A stretch of DNA of 64,000 bases from Comamonas resistens. Its GTDB lineage: Bacteria; Pseudomonadota; Gammaproteobacteria; Burkholderiales; Burkholderiaceae_C. Below are positions 34,755 to 42,264 of this stretch, in pieces; position 1 is the first letter of the stretch; every line of letters starts with the position of its first letter. The stretch covers positions 1,984,001-2,048,000 of the forward strand of contig NZ_CP125947.1 in assembly GCF_030064165.1 (NCBI RefSeq), given 5' to 3'. A program made the translations under genes and the position numbers. Below the pieces are notes generated by a model that worked only from the letters and a program-made list of their open reading frames with translations, had not been told where the DNA came from and did no database searches.

Positions 34755-35312
34755 ATGCAAGATAAGAACACCATGACGACGGCGCGCAGCAAATTTCTCA
34801 GCCTGGTATTGCGGCACAGCCCGCAAACCATTGGCTTGAAGCTCGATAGCGCAGGCTGGGCACGCACCGATGAACTGCTGGCATGCCTTGCGCGTTCAGG
34901 CAGGCGCACAAGCCTTGAAGAGTTGCAGGCTGTGGTGGCTGACAACAACAAGCAGCGTTTTGCCTTCAGCGAAGACGGCAGCCGCATTCGTGCCAATCAG
35001 GGGCACTCCATCCCTATCGAGCTGGAACTGGCGCCCCAGCAGCCACCGGTCGAGCTGTATCACGGCACGGCTACGCGCTTTCTGGACGCCATCTTCCGGG
35101 AAGGACTGACACGCCAGAGTCGCCACCATGTGCACCTGTCGGCCAGTACCGAGACCGCCGCTGCGGTGGGGCGGCGCCATGGCAAGCTGGCCTTGCTGCG
35201 GGTCGACGCCGCGCGCATGGCGGCCGATGGCCATGTGTTCTATTGCTCGGACAACGGTGTCTGGCTGACCGATGCCGTGCCCGTTAGCTATCTGGCCAAG
35301 CTGGCGGTATGA
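34755..35312 (+). CDS. kptA: RNA 2'-phosphotransferase (Tpt1/KptA)
   Basis: This 185-residue protein has the KptA landmarks [29 protein letters not shown] and [18 protein letters not shown]. KptA uses NAD+ to remove an RNA 2'-phosphate, releasing nicotinamide and ADP-ribose 1'',2''-cyclic phosphate; some members also ADP-ribosylate nucleic-acid phosphates. The start is ATG 34755, with an ATG at 34773 as alternative. Its stop overlaps the HAD gene (ATGA). Bacteria lack the tRNA-splicing ligase that needs Tpt1 in yeast, so its role here is presumably linked to the ADP-ribose genes downstream. Confidence 0.92.
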   Translation: MQDKNTMTTARSKFLSLVLRHSPQTIGLKLDSAGWARTDELLACLARSGRRTSLEELQAVVADNNKQRFAFSEDGSRIRANQGHSIPIELELAPQQPPVELYHGTATRFLDAIFREGLTRQSRHHVHLSASTETAAAVGRRHGKLALLRVDAARMAADGHVFYCSDNGVWLTDAVPVSYLAKLAV

Positions 35313-35914
35313 ATACCTCAAAACTGATAGCGCTTGACGCTGACGGTGTGCTGCTCGATTACAACCTGGCTTATGCCGGTGCTTGGGAGAGGGCCTTTGG
35401 CCAGCGCCCGGCTCTGCGCAATCCGCAGGCTTACTGGGCGGTGGAGCGCTGGGGCGTACCTGTCCTGCAGGGCGAGGCCTTGCAGCGCTTTCGCAGCAGC
35501 TTCGATGCGCAGTTCTGGTCTACCGTGCCCGCGATTGCCGGGGCGGTGCGGGCCTGTGAAAAGCTGGTCGCGGCCGGCTATGAGCTGGTGTGCGTCTCCG
35601 CACTCAAACCTGAATTTGCCCAGGCCCGCCAGGCTAATCTGAAGGCGCTGGGATTTCCCATAGAGAAGGTGATGGCAACCAGTAGTGAGGCTGCGAACGG
35701 GCGCAGTCCCAAGGCCCATGCCTTGGCGCAACTGCGGCCTGTGGCCTTTGTCGATGATTTCCTGCCCTATTTCCAGGGCGTTCCAGCGCAGATCCATTCC
35801 GCCTTGGTATTGCGCGAGCCTGAAGGCTCTCCGAACCATGGAGCCGGACTGGATGCGGTGCATTCCAGTCATTCCCATCTGGCGCAGTTTGCCGATTGGT
35901 GGTTGGCACGCTGA
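35309..35914 (+). CDS. HAD family hydrolase
   Basis: This 201-residue HAD protein has motif [11 protein letters not shown] (nucleophile Asp10, acid/base Asp12), motif II in CVSALKPEF and motif [10 protein letters not shown]. It is likely a small-molecule phosphatase. It is translationally coupled to kptA. One plausible job is dephosphorylating ADP-ribose 1''-phosphate made from the KptA product (inference). The opening codons (CTCAAAACTGATAGCGCTTG) resemble a fragment of the dispersed element. Confidence 0.85.
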   Translation: MNTSKLIALDADGVLLDYNLAYAGAWERAFGQRPALRNPQAYWAVERWGVPVLQGEALQRFRSSFDAQFWSTVPAIAGAVRACEKLVAAGYELVCVSALKPEFAQARQANLKALGFPIEKVMATSSEAANGRSPKAHALAQLRPVAFVDDFLPYFQGVPAQIHSALVLREPEGSPNHGAGLDAVHSSHSHLAQFADWWLAR

Positions 35915-35944
35915 CGCTTTTACAGTTTTTCAAGAAGAACAACC

Positions 35945-36514
35945 ATGAACCGAGATTACGAAATTCGCTCCGTGACCGATTTGCTGCTGCAGCTGGATCA
36001 GGGCTATCGCCCGCGTTACTTCCCCTTCTGGGGGCATCAGCCCGAAAAAGACGGCTCCGTGGGCAAGGGCTGCCTGAGCCAATGGTTTCATGCACCGTTC
36101 ACCGTGGATGGCGATGCATTTCCCACGGCCGAGCATTTCATGATGGCTGGCAAGGCCCGTTTGTTTGGCGACGAGGAGGCCCGTCTGCAGGTGCTGGCTT
36201 CGCCATCACCCGCTGCGGCCAAGCAGGTGGGGCGCAGTGTGCGCAACTTTGACGAAGCGCGCTGGAATGCCGCGCGCTTCGACATCGTGGTGCGCGGCAA
36301 TGTGGCCAAGTTCGGCCAGAATTCCGCCATGCGAGACTATCTGCTGGCCACGGGCGAGCGTGTGCTGGTGGAAGCCAGTCCGCGTGACCGCATCTGGGGC
36401 ATAGGCATGGGCGCAGCCAACCCCGAGGCCGAACAGCCGCGTAAATGGCGTGGACAGAACCTGCTGGGCTTTGCGCTGATGGCGGCGCGTGCACAGCTGA
36501 GAGCTGGACTATGA
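35945..36514 (+). CDS. NADAR family protein (YbiA-like N-glycosidase fold)
   Basis: This 189-residue protein has family motifs FPFWGH, CLSQWF, FPTAEHFMMAGKARLF, GRSVRNFDEARW and DRIWGIG. NADAR proteins cleave N-glycosidic bonds of ADP-ribose-like compounds. Family members remove ADP-ribose from guanine in DarT1-NADAR systems, and YbiA acts on riboflavin intermediates (both established). The next gene overlaps by four bases (ATGA). In an operon with KptA and an ADP-ribosylglycohydrolase, an ADP-ribose-directed role is most likely. Confidence 0.9.
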   Translation: MNRDYEIRSVTDLLLQLDQGYRPRYFPFWGHQPEKDGSVGKGCLSQWFHAPFTVDGDAFPTAEHFMMAGKARLFGDEEARLQVLASPSPAAAKQVGRSVRNFDEARWNAARFDIVVRGNVAKFGQNSAMRDYLLATGERVLVEASPRDRIWGIGMGAANPEAEQPRKWRGQNLLGFALMAARAQLRAGL

Positions 36515-37419
36515 GCACTCTGGACCGTTTTGAGGGCGCGCTGCTCGGCCTGGCATGCGGCGATGCTGTGGGCACGACGCTGGAGTTTCAGCCGCGTGGC
36601 AGCTTTGCGCCACTGACCGATATGGTCGGTGGCGGCCCGTTCTCGCTCAAGGCCGGGCAGTGGACCGACGACACCTCCATGGCCCTGTGCCTGGCCGAGA
36701 GCCTGATCACCAAACGGGCTTGCGACCCGCAGGACCAGATGGCGCGCTATGCCAACTGGTACCAATGGGGCTACTGGAGCTCTACCGGTCATTGCTTTGA
36801 TATCGGCATGGCCACCAGGGCCGCCATCCAGGAATTCCTGCGCAGCGGCAATGCGCTGGCTGGCAGCGCCGATCCGCGCAGCGCCGGCAATGGCTCGCTG
36901 ATGCGGCTGGCGCCCGTGGCGCTGATGTATGGACATGATGAGGCGCAGCTGCAGGCCATGGCCGCACTGAGCTCCCGCACCACCCACGCGGCCCCCGAAT
37001 GCCTGGATGCCTGCCGTCTGTTCGCAGTGGCGCTGAGTCGTGCACTGGCGGGGGGAGACAAGCAACAGGTATTGGCGCTGTCGTCACTGGAACTGGACAG
37101 TCCCAGGATTCGCGAGATCGCGGAGGGAACCTGGATGGACAAGAGCCGTGAGCAGATCAGCAGTTCGGGCTATGTGGTGCACAGCCTGGAAGCGGCACTA
37201 TGGTGTTTTGCGCGCCATGACAGCTTTGAGGCGGCGGTACTGGAAGTGGCCAATCTGGGCGACGATGCGGACACCACGGCGGCGATCACAGGGCAGATTG
37301 CCGGCGCTTTCTGGGGGCGCGGCGGCATTCCTGCTCATTGGCTGGCAAAGTTGCATCAAGAGCAGGACATCCGGGGGCTGGCGCTATCACTGCACCAGCT
37401 GAGCGATCGGCGTTCTTGA
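36511..37419 (+). CDS. ADP-ribosylglycohydrolase (DraG/ARH family)
   Basis: This 302-residue protein has the two metal-binding motifs of the family: WTDDTSMAL (Thr52-Asp54) near the N-terminus and NLGDDADTTAAITGQIAG (Asp251, Asp252, Asp254) near the C-terminus. GLACGDAVGTTLEF is the usual opening. It should hydrolyse ADP-ribose from a protein, nucleic acid or small molecule. No DraT is adjacent, so it is not a nitrogenase regulator. Last gene of the NrtR-KptA-HAD-NADAR module. Confidence 0.93.
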   Translation: MSTLDRFEGALLGLACGDAVGTTLEFQPRGSFAPLTDMVGGGPFSLKAGQWTDDTSMALCLAESLITKRACDPQDQMARYANWYQWGYWSSTGHCFDIGMATRAAIQEFLRSGNALAGSADPRSAGNGSLMRLAPVALMYGHDEAQLQAMAALSSRTTHAAPECLDACRLFAVALSRALAGGDKQQVLALSSLELDSPRIREIAEGTWMDKSREQISSSGYVVHSLEAALWCFARHDSFEAAVLEVANLGDDADTTAAITGQIAGAFWGRGGIPAHWLAKLHQEQDIRGLALSLHQLSDRRS

Positions 37420-37468
37420 GCAACCGGTTCATGTTCAAATCCGGCCATCGATGTTGCCGGGTTGCGTC

Positions 37469-37714
37469 ATGAAAGCTGTTTGGGGTTTGCTAAGTCTGGT
37501 CGTGGTGCTTGCTGTGGTCGGTGTGCTGGCCCAGAAAAGCTGGCGCAGCAGCCAGGAAAGTCTGGCCCGGCAGACCCGGTCGCTGCCGGCAGGGCACAAT
37601 CAGGCTTCCGAAGCCGCCAATGTGCGGGATCAAAGCCAGCAGATTCAGCAGCAATATCGCCAGCAGCTGGAATCGGCCATCAACGCCCCGCGTCCCATGC
37701 CGGATGCGCAGTAA
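37469..37714 (+). CDS. Small single-pass membrane protein of unknown function
   Basis: This 81-residue protein has one N-terminal hydrophobic helix (VWGLLSLVVVLAVVGVLA) followed by a polar Gln-rich tail with likely coiled-coil character (RDQSQQIQQQYRQQLESAI). The ATG at 37469 places the helix directly at the N-terminus. Not recognised as a named family. It lies 50 bases after the ADP-ribosylglycohydrolase gene and 52 before the binding-protein gene; operon membership is unclear. Confidence 0.65.
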   Translation: MKAVWGLLSLVVVLAVVGVLAQKSWRSSQESLARQTRSLPAGHNQASEAANVRDQSQQIQQQYRQQLESAINAPRPMPDAQ

Positions 37715-37766
37715 GGTGGTTGCGGTTGCTCCACTCACCAGCTTCCCACCCCAGCAAGGAGACAGC

Positions 37767-38978
37767 ATGTCCATGTCTGACAGCCCAGCCCTGCGCGGCC
37801 CAGCCCGCCTCTCATTCGCCCTGACTCTGGCCTTGGTCGGCAGTGGTCTGGTGCAGGCGAATGCGCAAGCGCAACCACAGGTGCCGGCGCAGCAAGCGGA
37901 CAAACCTCTGGTTGTGCATATCGCCCATGGTGGCCCGGTTTCAGGCCCCATCGCGGCACTGGGCAAGGACGAGGAAAACGGCGTGCGCATGGCCATTGAG
38001 GAGCTCAATGCGCGCAAGCTGCAACTGGGTGGGCGCCCCGTGCAATGGAAGCTTGAAGCCGGTGATGATGTCGGCGACCCCGGTCAGGCGGCAGCGTTGG
38101 CGCGGCGCTTTTGCGACAAGAAGGTCGCTGCCGTAGTGGGGCATCTGCAGTCGGGCACCACCTTGCCCGCGGCCAAGATCTATAACGATTGCAGCATTCC
38201 CAACATCACGCCTGCGGCGACCAACCCTGCCATTACCGAGGCAGGTTACGACGACAGCTTTCGCGTGATTGCCAACGACAAGGCCATGGTTGACGCCTTG
38301 CTCGACTACGCCGTCAAGCATCAGGGCGTCAAGCGCGTGGCCATCATTGACGACCGCACAGCCTACGGCCAGGGCATAGTCAAGCTGTTCGAGGCCGCGG
38401 CCGCCGAGCGCGATGTGCAGATCGTGGACAAGCAATACACCAGCGACAAGGCCACGCAATTCACGCCCATTCTCACCGCCATCAAGGGGCGCAAGCCCGA
38501 TGCCATCTTCTTTGGCGGCCTGGATGCCCAGGCCGGCCCCATGCTGCGTCAGATGTCGCAGCTGGCCATGAACCAGACAAAGTTCCTGGGCGGCGATGCC
38601 CAATGCTCGGAGCGTTTGCCGGTCATGGCAGACAAAGCTCCTGCTCTCAAGAATGTGGTCTGTGTGATGAGCGGCAGCCCCTTGGCGGATATGCCGGGCG
38701 GCCCCGCCTGGAAGCAGAAGTACGACCAGCGCTTCCCGGGGCAGTATCAGGTCTACAGCCCCTACGCCTATGACGCCACCATGGTGCTGGCCCAGGCCAT
38801 GCTGCGTGCCGATTCGGCCAAGGCCGAGGCTTTTCTGCCCCAGCTGCGTCAGGCGCATTACCAGGGCGTGACGGGCATGATCGCCTTTGACTCGCAGGGC
38901 GAGCTGCAGAATCCGCGCGTGACCCTGTTTGGCTACGGCTCGGGAGAACGCAAGGAATTGCTGGTCAGCGGCCAGTGA
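37767..38978 (+). CDS. Branched-chain amino acid ABC transporter substrate-binding protein
   Basis: This 403-residue periplasmic protein of the Leu/Ile/Val-binding (type 1 fold) family has a signal peptide (residues about 12-34, ending ANAQA). Landmarks are HIAHGGPVSGPIAALGKD, VVGHLQSGTTLPAAKIY, IDDRTAYGQGI and YSPYAYDATMVLA. AAGGAGA precedes the ATG at 37767. No permease or ATPase genes are adjacent, so it is an orphan receptor here. It could serve amino acids, aromatic acids or amides. Confidence 0.9.
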   Translation: MSMSDSPALRGPARLSFALTLALVGSGLVQANAQAQPQVPAQQADKPLVVHIAHGGPVSGPIAALGKDEENGVRMAIEELNARKLQLGGRPVQWKLEAGDDVGDPGQAAALARRFCDKKVAAVVGHLQSGTTLPAAKIYNDCSIPNITPAATNPAITEAGYDDSFRVIANDKAMVDALLDYAVKHQGVKRVAIIDDRTAYGQGIVKLFEAAAAERDVQIVDKQYTSDKATQFTPILTAIKGRKPDAIFFGGLDAQAGPMLRQMSQLAMNQTKFLGGDAQCSERLPVMADKAPALKNVVCVMSGSPLADMPGGPAWKQKYDQRFPGQYQVYSPYAYDATMVLAQAMLRADSAKAEAFLPQLRQAHYQGVTGMIAFDSQGELQNPRVTLFGYGSGERKELLVSGQ

Positions 38979-38994
38979 TTGGGTGTTTGCCGAT

Positions 38995-39050
38995 TTTGAT
39001 TGAAATAGCCTGTAGCCATTTACTGGTAAGCGTAAGCAGCTATGGAATTT
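38995..39050 (+). repeat. Dispersed ATAGC/GCTAT inverted-repeat element overlapping the tadA start
   Basis: TTTTGATTGAAATAGCCTG at the left and AAGCGTAAGCAGCTATGGAA at the right form imperfect inverted arms. The start codon of the tadA fusion lies within the right arm. It aligns along its length with 59548-59605. Confidence 0.6.
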
Positions 39051-40442
39051 GATGCATCGGTGCATGAGCACTTCATGCGCCTGGCCCTGGAACAAGCCCG
39101 TACAGCAGCGGCCTGCGGCGAGGTGCCGGTGGGCGCGGTGGTGGTCAAGGGCGGTCAGGTCATAGGACGCGGCCGCAACAGCCCTTTGTCGGCCAACGAC
39201 CCCACGGCCCATGCCGAAGTGCTGGCGCTGCGCGAGGCCGCGCAGGCTTTGGGCAATTACCGCCTGGAAGGCTGCACCCTGTATGTGACGCTGGAGCCTT
39301 GCACCATGTGCAGCGGCGCCATGCTGCATGCGCGTGTGGATCAAGTGGTCTACGGCGCGGCCGAGCCCAGGACGGGGGCGGCGGGCTCGGTGCTCGATGT
39401 GTTTGGCCACCCCGAAATCAACCACCAGACCCAGGTGCTGCGTAGCGTGCTGGCCGATGAATGTGCTGCCGTGATGGCCGAATTTTTTCAGCAACGCCGC
39501 AAGGAGAAAAAAGCCCAGGAGCCGCATCCGCTGCGGGACTGGGCTTTGCGCAACGACGATGCTGCCTTTGCCGATCTGCCCTATTGGCCCTGGCAGCCGC
39601 AGTGGCGTAGCGATCTGCCGGCACTGCAGGGCTTGCGCTTGGCCGTGGTGGATCAAGGGCCTGTAAAGCCGGGCGATGACGCGGCGCGGACCTGGTTGTG
39701 TGTGCATGGCAGCCCCGGCTGGGGCTATCAGTTCCGGCATTTGCTGCCCGGATTCCTGGCGGCCGGGCATCGCGTGGTCGTCCCCGATTTGCCTGGCTTC
39801 GGTCGCAGCGATCAACCCAAGAAAGACAGGCAGCACAGCGCGCAGTGGCATAGACAGGTTCTGGCCGAGCTGGTACAGGCGCTGGATCTGCGCTCGGTGG
39901 TGCTCCTGGGGCAGGGCGATGGCGGGCTGCTGGGCCTGCAGGTCGCGGCGCAGATGCCACAGCGTTTTGTGGGGGCCTGGCTCAAGGATGCCTGGCCGCT
40001 GGCGCAGCAGCCGGATAGCCGTCTTCATTGGTTCGAGCAGGCTGCGCGCAAGCCTTCTTGGGATGTGGCTCAGGCTATGAAGCAGGTGGAAGGCCTGGCG
40101 GAGCCTGAAGAGGCCCAGGCCTGGAATGCGGCTTTTGCCCAGCCCGGCCATCGCGCCGCGCTCAAGGCCTGGCCGCGTGTGCAGCAGGAGCTGCAGGGCC
40201 TGCCCACTGAGCTGCTGACGCAGTGGGTACGGGACGGCCATCTGTGGTTGCAGGCACCAGAGACAGCGCAGCCCGTGCCGGCCGCCCAATGGCAGGCGGC
40301 CTGGCTGCAGGCGCTGCCGCAACTGGCGTCGGCCGATGCTGTCTGGCGTCAAACCCCGCATGGTTCTCTGGTTCCTGCCCAAAGTCAGGGCAGTGCGGCG
40401 GCGGCTGTGGAATACTTTGCGCCATCGTCCGCGGCCCGTTGA
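39042..40442 (+). CDS. tadA: Fusion of tRNA adenosine-34 deaminase (TadA) and an alpha/beta hydrolase
   Basis: This 466-residue protein has TadA in residues 1-155, with zinc ligands His57 (HAEV, Glu59 catalytic), Cys87 and Cys90 (PCTMC). That enzyme makes inosine 34 in tRNA-Arg. A charged linker (QRRKEKKAQE) follows. Residues about 165-460 are an alpha/beta hydrolase with the oxyanion motif HGSPG (222-226), PDLPGFGRSD, and a nucleophile elbow GQGDGG where Asp293 sits as in haloalkane dehalogenases. Free-standing TadA is about 160 residues, so the C-terminal half is an addition. No frameshift or stop separates the halves. Confidence 0.9.
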   Translation: MEFDASVHEHFMRLALEQARTAAACGEVPVGAVVVKGGQVIGRGRNSPLSANDPTAHAEVLALREAAQALGNYRLEGCTLYVTLEPCTMCSGAMLHARVDQVVYGAAEPRTGAAGSVLDVFGHPEINHQTQVLRSVLADECAAVMAEFFQQRRKEKKAQEPHPLRDWALRNDDAAFADLPYWPWQPQWRSDLPALQGLRLAVVDQGPVKPGDDAARTWLCVHGSPGWGYQFRHLLPGFLAAGHRVVVPDLPGFGRSDQPKKDRQHSAQWHRQVLAELVQALDLRSVVLLGQGDGGLLGLQVAAQMPQRFVGAWLKDAWPLAQQPDSRLHWFEQAARKPSWDVAQAMKQVEGLAEPEEAQAWNAAFAQPGHRAALKAWPRVQQELQGLPTELLTQWVRDGHLWLQAPETAQPVPAAQWQAAWLQALPQLASADAVWRQTPHGSLVPAQSQGSAAAAVEYFAPSSAAR

Positions 40443-40451
40443 AGGCTGCAC

Positions 40452-40554
40452 GACTTGCGCAAATCAGGCTCAGGCAAGCGCTTTGCCTCAGAGATGCGGT
40501 CTTGGTGCCTCCGCAGCGGCGGCCCGGCTTGTTTGCGTAAGTCCTATTGAATAT
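40452..40554 (+). repeat. Short element with GACTTGCGCA / TGCGTAAGTC ends, copy A
   Basis: Begins GACTTGCGCA (40452-40461) and ends TGCGTAAGTCCTATTGAATA (40534-40553). The right 24 bases recur almost exactly at 53124-53147, and the left end at 53062-53071. It lies between tadA and the LD-carboxypeptidase gene. Confidence 0.6.
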
Positions 40555-40614
40555 CCGAATCTGCGGATTCATCTACTTCATGGAGCATGTGGCCAGCGGC
40601 TGCATGAAAAGGCT

Positions 40615-41745
40615 TTGGCAAGCTCGCGCAAATCCCCGGCATCCACCACCCAGCAAAGCAATCACGACCAGCACGATCACGCGCATGAACATGGCCATGC
40701 AGACCATGTACATGACGAACATTGCGGTCACGATCACCACGACCATGTGCACAGTGAGGACGACAGCTGCTGCGGTCATGATCACAGCCATGGCGGCAAG
40801 CACATCTATATCTACTCGCCCTCGGGTGCAGTGCGCGACAAGGCGGCTTTCAAGCGCGGTATCAGGCAGCTCGAAGCCCTGGGTCATGAGGTGGAGGTCG
40901 ATGCCGATGCGCTGGCCAGCAGCCAGCGTTTTGCGGGTGACGATGCCACGCGCCTGGCTGCCATTCACCGCGCCGCAGCCAGCGGCGCCGATGTGGCGCT
41001 GATTTCGCGTGGCGGCTACGGCCTCACGCGCATCCTGCCGGGCATCAAGTACAAGGCCGTGGCCAAGGCGATTGCCAATGGCACCCAATTTGTGGGCCTG
41101 AGCGACTTCACGGCCTTTCAGCTGGCCATGCTGGCGCAGACTGGCTCCATCACCTGGGCGGGGCCGGCGCTCAATGCCGACTTTGGCGTCGATACCAAAA
41201 AGACCGGTGAGCCCGTGGACGACATCATGCTCGACTGCTTTGAGGATCTGCTCAGCGGGCAGGGTGAAGGCGCGGGCTGGCAGATGCCAAAAATTGGCGA
41301 GCTACCCAATGGCAAGCCGCAGCTCAAGGACTTTTACGTGCCTGGCGGAGCCACGCTATGGGGCGGCAATCTGGCCGTGCTGGTGTCCTTGCTGGGTACG
41401 CCCTATTTTCCGCAGATCGACGGCGGCATTCTGTTCATCGAGGACGTGGGCGAGCATCCCTACAAGATCGAACGCATGCTGACCCAGCTGATGCTGGCCG
41501 GTGTGCTGCAAAAGCAAAAAGCCATCGTCTTTGGGCAGTTCACCGAGTTCAAGCTGACCACGCATGACAAGGGCTTCAAGCTGCAGACCGTGATCGATTG
41601 GCTGCGCATGCAGATCAAGCGCCCCGTGCTCCAAGGCCTGCCATTCGGCCATGTACCTACCAAGGTGCTGCTGCCCGTGGGCGCACAGGTTTCGCTATCC
41701 GTCGAAGGCCGCGATGCGCTTATCTACTGGGGTCATACTCACTGA
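40615..41745 (+). CDS. ldcA: LD-carboxypeptidase (S66 family) with histidine-rich N-terminal extension
   Basis: This S66 serine peptidase trims the terminal D-Ala from murein tetrapeptides. The nucleophile Ser is in GLSDFTAF, the Glu in LFIEDVGE and the His in PFGHVPTK, and the family motif SRGGYGLTRILP is present. Before the catalytic part is a segment (about residues 17-62) with 17 His and 3 Cys. There is no in-frame ATG near the N-terminus. TTG 40615 is proposed because it precedes the His-rich tail, but AAAAGG is only two bases away. GTG 40747 would remove most of the His tail. Confidence 0.82.
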   Translation: MASSRKSPASTTQQSNHDQHDHAHEHGHADHVHDEHCGHDHHDHVHSEDDSCCGHDHSHGGKHIYIYSPSGAVRDKAAFKRGIRQLEALGHEVEVDADALASSQRFAGDDATRLAAIHRAAASGADVALISRGGYGLTRILPGIKYKAVAKAIANGTQFVGLSDFTAFQLAMLAQTGSITWAGPALNADFGVDTKKTGEPVDDIMLDCFEDLLSGQGEGAGWQMPKIGELPNGKPQLKDFYVPGGATLWGGNLAVLVSLLGTPYFPQIDGGILFIEDVGEHPYKIERMLTQLMLAGVLQKQKAIVFGQFTEFKLTTHDKGFKLQTVIDWLRMQIKRPVLQGLPFGHVPTKVLLPVGAQVSLSVEGRDALIYWGHTH

Positions 41746-41801
41746 TTGATAGCTGCCTGCGCTTGATGGGTAGGCGTTACAGCCGGTTTTGATTGAAATT
41801 T
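41745..41801 (-). repeat. Dispersed ATAGCTGC element (reverse orientation)
   Basis: GATTGATAGCTGCCTGCGC and TTTTGATTGAAATT flank a short centre. The reverse complement aligns with 38995-39050. It fills most of the gap between ldcA and the HTH-repeat gene. Confidence 0.55.
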
Positions 41802-41820
41802 CTGACAAGGATGGGCTGGC

Positions 41821-42264
41821 ATGGGCAAGGCCGCACTGCAATGGACCGATGACATGCTGGCCCAGCTGGGCCGGGAAAAAGACGCCGTGCTGGCCGAGCG
41901 CTGGGGTATATCGGCCAAGACCGTGAACCTCAAGCGCAATGCGCTGGGCATTGCGGCCTTCGGGCACTTTCAGTGGACGAGCGAGACCACGGCTTTGCTG
42001 GGCAAAGCATCGGATGCCGAAGTGGCAAAGCAGCTGGGCATCAGCAAGGCCAGCGTGGTCGCCAGGCGCACGGAACTGGGCATTGCCCCGGTGACGGGCG
42101 CGGCCAGCAGCGCTTTCGATTGGACGGACGAAGCTATTGCATTGCTGGGCACGGCATCGGACGCCAAGGTGGCCGAGCAACTGGGCCTGAGCCGGCTGAC
42201 GGTCTACAACGCTCGCGTGGCACGCGGTATTGAGGCAGCGAAAAAAGGCACTTCCAAGGCATGA
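41821..42264 (+). CDS. Protein with three tandem helix-turn-helix repeats
   Basis: This 147-residue protein is made of three repeats of about 47 residues (starting near 5, 50 and 98). Each has W-T, L-G, D-A-x-[VL]-A, G-[IL]-S, [ST]-V and G-I at matching positions. The second half of each repeat (for example AKQLGISKASVVARR) has helix-turn-helix spacing. DNA binding is inferred from the pattern; no enzymatic domain is present. Its stop overlaps the next gene (ATGA), so it is coupled to a large membrane protein. Confidence 0.8.
   Translation: MGKAALQWTDDMLAQLGREKDAVLAERWGISAKTVNLKRNALGIAAFGHFQWTSETTALLGKASDAEVAKQLGISKASVVARRTELGIAPVTGAASSAFDWTDEAIALLGTASDAKVAEQLGLSRLTVYNARVARGIEAAKKGTSKA

Noticed and set aside
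33868..37419. Nitrogenase-type DraT/DraG regulation
   Set aside because: No DraT or nif gene is nearby; the neighbours point to general ADP-ribose metabolism instead.
37941..40451. 836-residue minus-strand ORF
   Set aside because: Long open frame caused by high GC content; it is antisense to the binding-protein and TadA-fusion genes, both with clear family motifs.
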